64,000 nt of DNA from Rhizobium sp. SL42 (GTDB lineage Bacteria > Pseudomonadota > Alphaproteobacteria > Rhizobiales > Rhizobiaceae), in assembly GCF_021729845.1 (NCBI RefSeq), contig NZ_CP063397.1:2432001-2496000 (forward strand), given 5' to 3'. How positions within the stretch are numbered: the stretch's first letter is position 1; each line of letters opens with the position of its first letter. Under the pieces are notes generated by a model. It saw only the letters and a program-made list of their open reading frames with translations, was not told the origin of the DNA and searched no databases. The position numbers were made by a program, and so were the translations under genes. This document shows positions 26,537 to 35,362 of the stretch, piece after piece.

Positions 26537-28063
26537 ATGGCGTTACTAAGCGTAATCCGACGCTGGCATTTTCGAGAGCATCTATCGATCCGGGAGATTT
26601 GCCGCAGGACCGGCTTATCCCGGAACACCATCCGCAAATATCTGCGAGCCGGCGGCGTGGAGCCGAAGTTCAACGTGCCGGAGAGGCCGAGCAAACTTGA
26701 TCCGTTCGCAGATCGGCTATCGGCCTGGCTGAAGACGGAGTCGAAGAAGAGCCGCAAGCAGAAGCGGACGATGAAGCAGCTCCACGCTGATCTTGTCAGC
26801 CTCGGCTATGAGGGGTCCTACAATCGTGTGGCGGCATTTGCGCGGGAATGGCGCGATGATCGTCAGAGGGAATTGCAGACGACGGGCCGCGGGACATTTG
26901 TGCCCCTGGCGTTCGAACCAGGCGAGGCCTTCCAGTTCGACTGGTCGGAAGATTGGGCGATCATCGGCAATGAGCGCACCAAGCTGCAGATCGCCCACAC
27001 GAAGCTGAGTTACTCCAGGGCCTTCATTGTCCGGGCATACCTCCTGCAGACGCATGAGATGCTGTTCGATGCTCATAACCATGCCTTCCGTGTCTTCGGT
27101 GGCATTCCTGGTCGCGGCATCTACGACAACATGCGCACGGCGATCGACAAGGTCGGTCGTGGCAAGGAGCGCGACGTCAACGTCCGCTTCATGGCGATGG
27201 CCAGCCATTATGTGTTCGAGCCCGAGTTCTGCAATCCGGCTTCCGGGTGGGAGAAGGGACAGGTCGAGAAGAACGTGCAGGATGCGCGTCATCGCTTCTT
27301 TCAACCGATCCCGCGCTTTCCATCACTGGAGGCCCTAAACGATTGGCTTGAGGAGCGTTGCAAGGAGTTCTGGGCTAAGACACCCCACGGTCAGTTGCGT
27401 GGCACTATTGCCGATATCTGGGCCGAGGAAGTCCCAGCTCTCATGGCGCTCTCGAGGCCGTTCGACGGGTTCGTCGAATATACGAAGCGGGTCACGCCCA
27501 CCTGCCTCGTGCATCTGGAGCGCAATCGCTACAGCGTTCCGGCATCCTTCGCCAATCGACCGGTGAGCCTCCGGGTCTATCCGGATCGTGTCGTGGTCGC
27601 CGCAGAAGGCCAGATCGTCTGCGAGCACCGCCGCGTCATCGATCGGTCCCATGATCGGCCGGGTCAGACCATCTACGACTGGCGTCACTATCTGGCGGTG
27701 GTGCAGCGTAAGCCCGGTGCTCTTCGTAACGGCGCACCGTTCATCGAGCTTCCCGATGCATTCCGGACCTTACAGCAATACCTGCTCAAGAAGCCCGGTG
27801 GTGATCGAGAGATGGTCGATATCCTGGCCCTCGTGCTTCAGCACGACGAACGGGCAGTGCTGTCTGCCGTCGACATGGCGCTGAAGTCTGGCGTTCCGAC
27901 CAAGACGCATGTGCTGAACCTGCTGCATCGGCTCGTTGACGGCAAATCCTTCACGCCGCCGACCCTCGATGCCCCTCAGGCACTGACGCTCACCAATGAA
28001 CCCAAGGCCAATGTTGAACGATACGACACCTTGAGAAAGACGGAGGCTCGCCATGCGTCATAA
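26537..28063 (+). CDS. istA: IS21-family transposase IstA
   Basis: I chose ATG 26537 ([20 protein letters not shown]), which gives 508 residues, a normal length for IstA; the frame is open to a TTG at 26471 inside the terminal repeat. An N-terminal helix-turn-helix ([20 protein letters not shown]) binds DNA, and an RNase-H-like DDE core follows: Asp in [11 protein letters not shown], Asp in [11 protein letters not shown], Glu in [13 protein letters not shown] Mu-type beta-barrel-like region around [20 protein letters not shown] completes the protein. It overlaps istB by 11 bases. All catalytic residues seem present, so this copy may be active on its own, although the right end of the element is split by IS3. 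Confidence 0.92.
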   Translation: MALLSVIRRWHFREHLSIREICRRTGLSRNTIRKYLRAGGVEPKFNVPERPSKLDPFADRLSAWLKTESKKSRKQKRTMKQLHADLVSLGYEGSYNRVAAFAREWRDDRQRELQTTGRGTFVPLAFEPGEAFQFDWSEDWAIIGNERTKLQIAHTKLSYSRAFIVRAYLLQTHEMLFDAHNHAFRVFGGIPGRGIYDNMRTAIDKVGRGKERDVNVRFMAMASHYVFEPEFCNPASGWEKGQVEKNVQDARHRFFQPIPRFPSLEALNDWLEERCKEFWAKTPHGQLRGTIADIWAEEVPALMALSRPFDGFVEYTKRVTPTCLVHLERNRYSVPASFANRPVSLRVYPDRVVVAAEGQIVCEHRRVIDRSHDRPGQTIYDWRHYLAVVQRKPGALRNGAPFIELPDAFRTLQQYLLKKPGGDREMVDILALVLQHDERAVLSAVDMALKSGVPTKTHVLNLLHRLVDGKSFTPPTLDAPQALTLTNEPKANVERYDTLRKTEARHAS

Positions 28064-28865
28064 TCCAGCAAGCGGCGCGATCGTCATCATGCTGCGGCAG
28101 TTGAAGATGCATGGCATGGCTCAGGCAGTCGGAGAGCTTACCGAGCAGGGATCACCCGCATTCGAGGCTGCCCTTCCGATCCTGTCGCAGCTTCTCAAGG
28201 CAGAGACGGCGGAGCGCGAGGTTCGATCAACGGCCTATCAGCTCAAGACAGCACGCTTTCCAGCCTACCGTGACCTGAACGGCTTCGACTTTACCAGCAG
28301 CGAGATCAACGAGGCGCTCGTGCAGCAACTCCATCGCTGCGACTTCCTCGATGATGCCAACAACATCGTCCTGGTCGGCGGACCTGGCACGGGCAAGACG
28401 CACATTGCCACCGCGCTCGGCGTTCAGGCCATTGAGCATCACCACAAGCGAGTGAGGTTCTTCTCGACGGTCGAACTGGTCAACGCGCTCGAGCAAGAGA
28501 AGGCGCAAGGCAAGTCGGGACAGATTGCCAATCGGCTCGTTCACTCCGATCTCGTCATTCTCGACGAGCTGGGATACCTGCCATTCAGCGCTTCAGGCGG
28601 GGCGCTACTCTTCCATCTGCTCAGCAGACTTTATGAGCGCACCAGCGTCATCATCACCACCAACCTCAGCTTCAGTGAATGGGCAAGCGTCTTCGGCGAC
28701 GCAAAGATGACCACCGCGCTGCTCGACAGGCTCACCCACCACTGCCACATCCTCGAAACCGGAAACGACAGCTTCCGCTTCAAGAACAGCTCGGCTCATC
28801 ATCCCAAAACAGCAAAGGAGAAACGCAGGAACTTGACCCCGACCAACAACACGAACGATACCTAA
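28053..28865 (+). CDS. istB: IS21-family ATP-binding helper IstB
   Basis: The 270-residue protein is the AAA+ ATPase that assists IstA in transposition and target choice. Walker A is [15 protein letters not shown], Walker [17 protein letters not shown], and sensor/arginine positions follow in [20 protein letters not shown]. Its start overlaps the end of istA, as usual in IS21. The C-terminus ([12 protein letters not shown]) reaches almost to the inner right-end repeat at 28870. Confidence 0.93.
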   Translation: MRHNPASGAIVIMLRQLKMHGMAQAVGELTEQGSPAFEAALPILSQLLKAETAEREVRSTAYQLKTARFPAYRDLNGFDFTSSEINEALVQQLHRCDFLDDANNIVLVGGPGTGKTHIATALGVQAIEHHHKRVRFFSTVELVNALEQEKAQGKSGQIANRLVHSDLVILDELGYLPFSASGGALLFHLLSRLYERTSVIITTNLSFSEWASVFGDAKMTTALLDRLTHHCHILETGNDSFRFKNSSAHHPKTAKEKRRNLTPTNNTNDT

Positions 28866-28968
28866 AGGCGGGTCAATTCTCGGTGGAAACGTGGAGTGAA
28901 CCCCTCGGGCTGGACCACGAGACCTGGAAAAACTGATACACTCTGCGGGCCTCAATCGGAGAAGGCTC

Positions 28969-29331
28969 ATGAAGTCCCGAGGTCCATATCGACGGCATTC
29001 GACGCCGTTCAAATTGCAGCTTTGCCAGGATATTCGGAACGGCGTCATCGGACGGCGGGACGCACAGCGCACGTACGGCGTTTCGGCTAACCTCATCCAG
29101 CTATGGCTGACGCAGTTCGATCGCGGCGAACTGAACGACGAGGAGGCTGAGGCCAGCGTTATTGCTGAATACGAGGCCCACATTGCGGCGCTGGAACGTA
29201 AGGTCGGCCAGCTCACAATGGAGCTGGACCTGGTTAAAAAAACTCCGCGTCAGCCGATCGCCGGCGACAGCGGGAAGTCCTCCATCATCACCGGTCCCCG
29301 GCCTGTTCTATCCGACGGGGGTGTAAAGTGA
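28969..29331 (+). CDS. IS3-family OrfA (helix-turn-helix protein)
   Basis: The 120-residue product starts MKSRGPYRRHSTPFKLQLCQ and contains the helix-turn-helix (DAQRTYGVSANLIQLWLTQF) and a leucine-zipper-like coil (YEAHIAALERKVGQLTMELD) of IS3 OrfA. Near its end, seven A residues at 29236-29242 (A AAA AAA C) form a standard -1 slippage site; a shift here leads into the orfB frame (NSASADRRQRE ... SIRRGCKVTDLPRS). The residues after the slip site are therefore probably the less relevant, unshifted tail. Confidence 0.88.
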   Translation: MKSRGPYRRHSTPFKLQLCQDIRNGVIGRRDAQRTYGVSANLIQLWLTQFDRGELNDEEAEASVIAEYEAHIAALERKVGQLTMELDLVKKTPRQPIAGDSGKSSIITGPRPVLSDGGVK

Positions 29332-30126
29332 CCGATCTCCCGAGGAGCACTTACTATTACCGATCGACGACAAAGGCTTTGAATCTCGGCGACAGCGAGC
29401 TCGTTGCAATCATCGAGGACATCCAGGACGAGCTGCCTTGCTATGGATACCGACGCGTCACGCATGAGCTTCAGCGAAGAGGCCACCTCGTCAATCACAA
29501 GCGGGTCGCCCGCGTCATGCGTGCCAATGGCCTCGGGATCAAGCCTCGCAAGCGGTATGTTCGCACGACGGATAGCAACCACGGTTCGCCGATCTACCCA
29601 AACCTCTATCGCAACGTGATCCCGGCGCGACCCGATATGGTCTGGGTGGCAGACTTCACTTAACATCCGCATCGCCGTCGGCTTCTGCTATCTTGCCGTC
29701 ATTCTCGACGCTTGCAGCCGGAAAGTCGTCGGCTATGGCCTGTCGAAACGACTGGATACGCCGCTGGCGCTGGCCGCACTACATTCGGCCATCGAGAACA
29801 GAAAGCCTCCGCCTGGCTGCATTCACCACACGGACCGCGGATGCCAATACGCAAGTGAGACCTTTCGACGAGCGCTCGATGCCGCCGGCCTGCAGGGTTC
29901 CATGAGCGCCGTCGGTAACCCGTACCATAATGCGCAGGCAGAGAGCTTTATGAAGACCCTGAAAGTAGAAGACATCTATCCTGCCGGCTACGAAACCTTC
30001 GCGGACGTCGCCGAGCGATTGCCCAGGTTCATCGAAGAAGTCTACAATGCCAAACGGTTGCACTCGGCCCTTGGCTACATGTCGCCAGCAGAATTTGAAA
30101 CCCAACTCGCCCAGCAGGCGGCTTAG
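29241..30126 (+). pseudogene. IS3-family OrfB transposase, frameshifted
   Basis: The frame entered by slippage at 29236-29242 encodes LPRSTYYYRSTTK, CYGYRRVTHELQRRGHLVNH and DMVWVADFT (first catalytic Asp), then meets TAA at 29661-29663. One extra A here (ACTTAACATC in place of ACTTACATC) explains the break; the next frame continues [31 protein letters not shown] (second Asp) and [15 protein letters not shown] (Glu) and ends at 30126. Both parts together make a complete OrfB, so a single insertion has inactivated the transposase. Confidence 0.88.
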
Positions 30127-30198
30127 TTTGAAGCGCCTCGTGGTCCAGCCCGAGGGGTTCACTCCAACGCCGGGTCAGCTCTCAGTGGAAATCAACAA

Positions 30199-30408
30199 GA
30201 CAACAGATCAAACCGGGGCATTTTTGTCTTGGTTCAAAGGGGCAAGCAGGCAAATTGGGACCTTCCCGGCGGGCTTGGCCGCGTAGACTTCGACGGTTTG
30301 ATCGCGGCTCTTCAACAGAAATGGGTTGACCTGTCGCCGCACTATCCGGGAATCGACGACATTACCGTGATCGGAATCGACCTAACCAAACGTGACAAGA
30401 AGGTTTAG
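30199..30408 (+). pseudogene. 3' fragment of an unknown gene
   Basis: Directly after the IS21 right end, a frame with protein-like character runs to TAG 30406-30408: GIFVLVQRGKQANWDLPGGL, GRVDFDGLIAALQQKWVDLS, then PGIDDITVIGIDLTKRDKKV. It has no start of its own and is not the missing part of IS66 tnpB. I think it is the C-terminal end of a gene cut by the insertion and a later rearrangement. I do not recognise the family. Confidence 0.5.
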
Positions 30409-30459
30409 ATGGCATCGCCGCCAACCAAAACACGACTCGCCTTTTGGGACAGCTGATAG

Positions 30460-31941
30460 TCAGAGGCCAGCTCTACGAAATCCCTCGACGAACAGTTCGC
30501 GGTGCCATCGCTCTTTATGCTCCACCGCAGAAGGCCAATAATTAACATCAACGCCGGGCTCGGTCCTTCGGGCTCGATTGACAAAAATGTCCGCGCGATC
30601 ACGGCGATCCAAAAAGGCCCAGCTTGCAGCGGCGAGCCTATCTGCTCGCGCCGGGTAGGACATCCCGTCGATGCAAGCTAGCGCGCTGTCAAATCGTCTT
30701 AAGGCAAAATTGGCCTCGGCTGCGGTCAGCATGTAAGAGTCCGGGCTCAGAGGATTTAAATTGAATGCTTTTTCCATCTTTTCGAGCGCGATCGTCGGCT
30801 GCGACAATTGGACCAACGCCGCTGCATGATCGGCGATAACGTCAGCGTAGTGGGGACCATTGTCCTCTGCGAGTTCAAATGCATGTAGACCGTCGTCAAA
30901 GGCGCCGCGAAGCATTTGCGCGATTCCAAGCTCCCTATACCCACCTGACAGATTGTTTCCCAGTGCGAGCGCCTTCGATGCGGTGGACTCGGCTAACTTC
31001 AGGAGTTCGATGTCACCACCTGCGGTTAGCAACCACTCCTTGTGAAATGTCCGAGCCAGCAAACACAACGCTGGAGCAAAATGAGGATCTGTCGACAAAG
31101 CCGCTCTTGCCGCCTTTCGAGCCCTCCTTACATCAGGCAACGAGGAACCATTAAGCCAGCGCTTAGCAAGGAGGTAATGGTTATAGGCGTCAGCACTGAT
31201 GTCCAAATTGGGACTTATGGACTGACTGTGTTCGATTCCTTTCGCAATCGACTGCACTATTCGCCGCGAAATCAACCGCTTACGATCGGGAAGATCGTGC
31301 TGATTAAGGCTGTAAGTTGCGGCCCAAAGAATTTCGCTTTTCTCTCTGAAGATCAACTGCGTGAACAGCGCCAAATCGCCGTCCGTTTGAACAATCCTCG
31401 AATCCAAAACATATGCGATGGAGTGGTTCTCCAGGAAAGTGGCACGAACCTCGGGTTTGGTGGCAATCATCTTGGCGGTGTACGGTGCGACGACGACAAC
31501 GCCTGTTAAGGCGCATAGTTCAATCGTAATATCCTCAATCAAGGAAGTGATCATCAAATTCGTCTTGGCGAGACCAGAACGAATGGCCGGAGGCAATATG
31601 ACTAGTCGTGGAGCTGCACTGCCAGATGATGTCTGAGGACCGAGAGGACGGCTTTCCTCAAATCCCTCGGATTGGCGAACAACAGTCGCTGTACCGAACG
31701 ACGCAGAATGGCTCAATCCACCCTCTATCAGCTGGAAATGCCGATCACTGCCAGCGTCCGGCGTGGAATGGGTTGACACGTCTGTTTTGAAAACCTCATC
31801 GCAGAGCGCTCGCCACATTTGCGCGTCTGGCAGCCGCCCCTCGGAGAAAAGAGACGGGAAAATGTCGGCGTCGTAGTGGTCATCACTAGAGTACGCAATC
31901 AGTTTTCTGTGATAAAATCTACGCGTTCTCTTGATCGTCAT
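30460..31941 (-). CDS. TPR-domain protein with TolB/FlgO-like middle region
   Basis: The 493-residue product has no signal peptide or membrane segment. Residues about 105-240 (RLVILPPAI, ITIELCALTGVVVVAPYTAK, HSIAYVLDSRIVQTDGDLAL, IFREKSEILWAATYSL) follow the pattern of the TolB/FlgO-like fold seen between regulatory domains and TPRs in CadC-like regulators and class III cyclases. From about 250 on are TPR helices (ADAYNHYLLAKRWLN, ALSTDPHFAPALCLLARTFH, KALALGNNLSGGYRELGIAQ, NPLSPDSYMLTAAEANFALR). The first 60 residues match no DNA-binding or cyclase domain that I know. Its start overlaps the stop of the 193-aa gene (ATGA at 31938-31941). A regulatory or sensing role is plausible but unproven. 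Confidence 0.7.
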   Translation of the reverse strand: MTIKRTRRFYHRKLIAYSSDDHYDADIFPSLFSEGRLPDAQMWRALCDEVFKTDVSTHSTPDAGSDRHFQLIEGGLSHSASFGTATVVRQSEGFEESRPLGPQTSSGSAAPRLVILPPAIRSGLAKTNLMITSLIEDITIELCALTGVVVVAPYTAKMIATKPEVRATFLENHSIAYVLDSRIVQTDGDLALFTQLIFREKSEILWAATYSLNQHDLPDRKRLISRRIVQSIAKGIEHSQSISPNLDISADAYNHYLLAKRWLNGSSLPDVRRARKAARAALSTDPHFAPALCLLARTFHKEWLLTAGGDIELLKLAESTASKALALGNNLSGGYRELGIAQMLRGAFDDGLHAFELAEDNGPHYADVIADHAAALVQLSQPTIALEKMEKAFNLNPLSPDSYMLTAAEANFALRRFDSALACIDGMSYPARADRLAAASWAFLDRRDRADIFVNRARRTEPGVDVNYWPSAVEHKERWHRELFVEGFRRAGL

Positions 31942-32519
31942 TTTGCTGCCTCCCTCAGAGGGGTGCGACGCTCGCTCGCGACGGATTCGATGAGCCGAAC
32001 ATTTTCGATATGAACTTTCATCATCACGTCATGCAGGCGTGAGGTGCCGGAAAGCGGTCGCCGGTTTCCATTCTTGTTGCTGAATGCGATCAGACCAAAA
32101 AGCGCGGCGGAATCACAAATGCGGTTAATATTGGTTTGCATCGCCTTCACCTCGTCTGGATCGGACAGGCCAGCCTGACGGCAGTAAAGCGTTCCCAAGC
32201 CATTCTTCGTCAGGGGAGATTTGGTGAAATGTTTCGTGAGGCCCATGGAGTCAAGCACGTCTCTAGGAACGAATTCCGATTCCTTCCAGATAACCGTCAA
32301 GCAATCTTGCGACGTTCGAGTGCGTAATCTGTTGTAAGCACCTTTGAATTTGATATCCGATCTCATTTCGTTGGCGAAAACGGGACGGACGACTTCCTCG
32401 AACACCACGCGGTAAGTTCTCGCTATCTCGGCGGTGAGTTGAGCGGACGCGATGGCAAGAGCAATGGACGAACGCTCTGTCTCGCGATGCTCTTGCTCGG
32501 AAGGCCCGAGTCCATTCAT
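31938..32519 (-). CDS. unrecognised 193-aa protein paired with the TPR gene
   Basis: This gene lies directly upstream of the TPR protein in the same transcript and overlaps it by four bases, so the products probably act together. The sequence is mostly helical and soluble. Residues 100-170 (SPLTKNGLGTLYCRQAGLSD, DEVKAMQTNINRICDSAALF, GLIAFSNKNGNRRPLSGTSR) could form a winged-helix-like DNA-binding fold, but this is only an impression from helix spacing and basic residues; I do not recognise a family. ATG 32519 is the first start of the frame. Confidence 0.6.
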   Translation of the reverse strand: MNGLGPSEQEHRETERSSIALAIASAQLTAEIARTYRVVFEEVVRPVFANEMRSDIKFKGAYNRLRTRTSQDCLTVIWKESEFVPRDVLDSMGLTKHFTKSPLTKNGLGTLYCRQAGLSDPDEVKAMQTNINRICDSAALFGLIAFSNKNGNRRPLSGTSRLHDVMMKVHIENVRLIESVASERRTPLREAAK

Positions 32520-32739
32520 GTCTCACCTTTACGTTGCGGTGGCGGCATTTGAAGAACTTACACGCACCGGGTTCGACAATCTATTATGCAATTTGTTGAA
32601 TCAGGAACTTGATACATTCTGTACGAACTTCCCGTTCGAAGCCGCGGCTCTAGTATTCTGTCCCTCCAAAATATCCAATTTCTCGTTCAAAATTAATCAG
32701 TTACCTTGGCAGCGTTCAAACCAGCCGAAAGGATTTGAC

Positions 32740-32892
32740 ATGTCTCGCCCGGTATTCATCTGTATTCCGGTTCCGTGGTCGACAAAACCGGCGACCATCA
32801 CGATTTCCAACCTTGTCGCCGGCATGATCGTGGCTGCGGTATCATTCATTGTCATCGCGGCATACATTGCGCACGAAATCTACATTCATTAA
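32740..32892 (+). CDS. 50-aa single-pass membrane protein
   Basis: From ATG 32740, with GAAAGGA about eight bases upstream, 50 codons encode MSRPVFICIPVPWSTKPATI, a hydrophobic segment NLVAGMIVAAVSFIVIAAYI and a short AHEIYIH tail. The frame is open upstream to 32452, but the ribosome binding site and the peptide character support the short form. It is divergent from the 193-aa/TPR pair. No family recognised. Confidence 0.45.
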   Translation: MSRPVFICIPVPWSTKPATITISNLVAGMIVAAVSFIVIAAYIAHEIYIH

Positions 32893-33419
32893 GGATTTCC
32901 CAGAGCGGTGCTCGGTGTAACGGCGGGATGGGCGGCTATCCCTGATGGTTAACAGTTAATGCTGCCCGCGTCCGGTGGCTGCGCCGGGCTCTATTCCGCC
33001 CGTGCTGGGGGCGCGGCCTCCACCGAACCCGTTTGCGGTTTCGGCCCATGCGGGTGACGATCCCTGGCAGGAGTGCGGCGGCGTCTGATGCTCAGCCGCC
33101 ATTTTTTCTGCGCACGGAGCCCGCGCGCGGAACCCTTTTTATCCAGCTTACACCGACGACCGGGGCTTGTCCCAATAGCCTCAGTTCCTCCGGCCCACTC
33201 CATTCGGCGAGCCGCTACGCTGGTCTCGCCTCCCGTGTTGTCGGAACGCCCCGCCCTTGGGCGGTGAGGCTTTGGAGCCCCGTTCTTACGGTCGATCATC
33301 CAATCCGCCCGCGCACGCGGGCTTTTTATTGGACGCTCGGCGCTGGCCAAGGGTTCAGGCGCGGCTTTTAGAAAGAAAGAGCTTCGCAGGTTCAACCCTT
33401 CAAAAGGCGCGGCTTTGCC
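32893..33419. other. non-coding, likely IS-associated region
   Basis: GC-rich DNA in which all frames overlap without protein patterns. The end of it leads directly into the IS110 transposase fragment. I see no gene or RNA. Confidence 0.3.
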
Positions 33420-33914
33420 ATGAAACAGGATATTTACGAGAGGATCAAGCAGGCCGAAGCCACGATCAAGGCGATGACGAAGACCAACGGCAATGTAAAG
33501 CTGTTGAAGACCATCCCTGGCATCGGGGAATTCTTCGCCCGGCTGATCGATGCCGAGATTGACGACATCGACCGCTTCCGGAATCCGAAGAAGCTAGCCG
33601 CCTATGCCGGGCTTGTTCCCTCGACCTATTCGAGCGGTGGCAAGACCTTTCATGGGAAGATTATCAAGCAGGGCAACAAGTGGCTGCGCTGGGCCTTCGT
33701 TGAGGCCGTTGCACCGGCAGTCGCTTCCGAGTTGCAGCTTCGTGCGACAAATGAACATCTGAAGTTGAATGGAACCAACAAGGCGCGCGTCGCGATCGCG
33801 CGCAAGCTTTTGACGATCACCTTCCAGATCCTGCGTGACCAGCGCCCTTACGAGCGGCGCGGCGTCAATAGTGATGAGGGTGCGTCGGCAACGATATCCC
33901 GGCTGTCCCGATGA
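33420..33914 (+). pseudogene. IS110-family transposase, C-terminal fragment
   Basis: The 164-codon frame is the C-terminal (Transposase_20) half of an IS110-family transposase: LLKTIPGIGEFFARLIDAEI, DRFRNPKKLAAYAGLVPSTY, SSGGKTFHGKIIKQGNKWLR with the Ser of the SSGG motif, and a basic end. IS110 proteins are about 330-400 residues with a RuvC-like DEDD domain in the N-terminal half, which is missing here. The frame starts at an ATG by chance. An N-terminal scrap of the same family lies at 8584-8700. Confidence 0.85.
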
Positions 33915-34497
33915 TTTCTTAGCTAGCCCGGCAGGTCTGGGCTGAGCTCTTATCGGAGAATGGGAAACCGGGAACCGAACGCCACTATGTGACCGAAGCC
34001 GGAAAGGAAACGGCATCAGGGGCACGGATTGGAGAATGGTTCAAGACCGAAGGACGGTACACGCTGTCCTTCGAACGGGGAAGATTTTGCCGACCGGCCG
34101 AAACGCCGCTCAAAGTAGAACCGAACCCAGGGAAAGCTACGAAAACAAGCCGTTTTTTCCTTGTGTTCTTTCATTGGAGAAATCAGCATAGCGCCGGCCG
34201 AAGACCGGGATTTCGGGAGTTCTCGTCGCGAAAGGCGCGGACGAAGGGCAGCCGCAGGAGCTTCAACATCGTGGCCCGAAGGAGAAGCGGGACCGACTGC
34301 GCCCGCGCATTGCGCAGCCGCTGCCGGAGGAGGGAAGGGGAGTGCCAAGGGAATGGTGCCAGGGCAACCCCTTGCGCCTGTTTTTCGCCGTTCGACACGG
34401 CGCGAGACAGGCAGTCTTCCGCAGCCTTTTCGATTACCATCGCCATCGATGACATGGGAGCGCGCCGCCAGACACGGCGACGCTCTTGCGATCCTGC
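33915..34497. other. GC-rich region without supported gene
   Basis: Open frames exist on both strands because of high GC, but none shows coherent protein motifs. The region between the IS110 fragment and the DUF932 remnant is probably debris of plasmid or phage-type accessory DNA. Confidence 0.3.
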
Positions 34498-34836
34498 TCA
34501 GGATTTCAGGGCAGCCATTCGCTCGCCGAGTAGCCATAGCGCCTTGTTGAGCTTGATATCCTGATCGAAGCCATTCACGGCGCGCGACTTGACGCGGCGC
34601 GGCCTGCCGAGACCGTCGCGGCCGGCGCCACGTAATCCACCCTTGATCGCGTTTTCCTGCACCACGTTCCAGACCGTCCAAAGGTCGTCGGCACGGTCGT
34701 CGTGACGGCGGGGAATGAGAAACTGCTCCGACTTGATCGGCGTTTTAGTCTCTCCCTCGTTGTCGCAAAATCTGAGAACATGAGCAGCGTCGGCCAGAAT
34801 GTCCTGTTCGTCGCGCTTGAGCCGCAGTGTTGACCA
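34498..34836 (-). pseudogene. DUF932-type protein, C-terminal remnant
   Basis: The minus-strand translation contains IPRRHDDRADDLWTVWNVVQ, ENAIKGGLRGAGRDGLGRPR and NGFDQDIKLNKALWLLGERM, a pattern I know from the C-terminus of DUF932 proteins, which are common on plasmids and phages and of unknown function. Homology fades upstream of about 34836; the residues from there to the first ATG (34950) do not look like the family. The N-terminal two thirds are missing, so the gene is broken. Confidence 0.65.
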
Positions 34837-34862
34837 TTCCTGTGGCGCCGCAAGCGTGCGTT

Positions 34863-35073
34863 CGGCTTGCCACCGCGCTTCGCAGACATGGTGACGCAGT
34901 CGTTTCGGCTGCTCTGACCTGCATGGCTGAGGCATGTAAGGGTGAACCACTCACACACGGTGCTTCGATCTTCGGTGCGCTCGTGCGTATCTATGCCAAT
35001 CCCCCCGAGGGCTTCGATCCCGACGAACTCGTACCAACACTGAGGCGATTCGCGCTCCGCTTCGAAGTATTTA
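34863..35073 (+). pseudogene. fragment of an unknown protein
   Basis: Within a longer frame (34827-35327) the part TALRRHGDAVVSAALTCMAE, then PLTHGASIFGALVRIYANPP and EGFDPDELVPTLRRFA reads as a real protein segment; after about 35073 the DNA becomes AT-rich and the translation looks random. It is oriented against the DUF932 remnant. I do not recognise the family with certainty. It is probably another truncated accessory gene. Confidence 0.4.
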
Positions 35074-35362
35074 CAGCGGGAATGAAAACAGATGTAGTTT
35101 TAGGGCAATCTAAAGTTGCTAAATACTCAATGGTTACTTTTATAGTTGAGATTTGCGCATCCAAAGGGCAAGCTGATATTCAGCAAAATCGATCGTTAGC
35201 GGAGGCGAGCGGTGTCTGCGGACGCAAGTGCGATAAACCCAGCATAGCACCTGGGGGCTTTGCACTCGTCAAACGAAATCACTGCCCGGGTAAGTCACCC
35301 GAACTACAAGTTACAGTCATTTTGTAATTCACCAGCGCATCTCAAAAAAAGGAATAGGGCCT

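Larger units (their letters stand above)
28892..30166 (+). mobile_element. IS3-family element inside IS21
   Basis: Perfect inverted repeats of at least 30 bp mark the ends (TGGAGTGAACCCCTCGGGCT at 28892 and its reverse complement ending at 30166). ACG flanks the element on both sides (28889-28891 and 30167-30169), a 3-bp target duplication as expected for IS3. It carries orfA and a broken orfB. The element is newer than the IS21 copy it interrupts. Confidence 0.92.
26425..30197 (+). mobile_element. IS21-family element, interrupted by IS3
   Basis: Perfect 30-bp terminal inverted repeats lie at 26425-26454 (TGTTGATTTCCACTGAGAGC...) and 30168-30197. A second, inner repeat pair typical of IS21 ends is at 26465-26484 and 28870-28889 (two mismatches). 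Inside are istA and istB. The 1275-bp IS3 element at 28892-30166 has inserted between the two right-end repeats; without it the element would be about 2.5 kb, normal for IS21. The bases directly outside the ends (CCCGTTT and AGACAAC) do not match, so no target duplication is visible. Confidence 0.9.

Noticed and set aside
30199..30408. Continuation of IS66 tnpB to the right of IS21
   Set aside because: The translation after the IS21 right end lacks the TnpB pattern in every frame; it belongs to a different gene.
34016..34681. 221-codon minus-strand frame near the DUF932 remnant
   Set aside because: Low-information Arg/Ala-rich translation in another frame than the DUF932 match.
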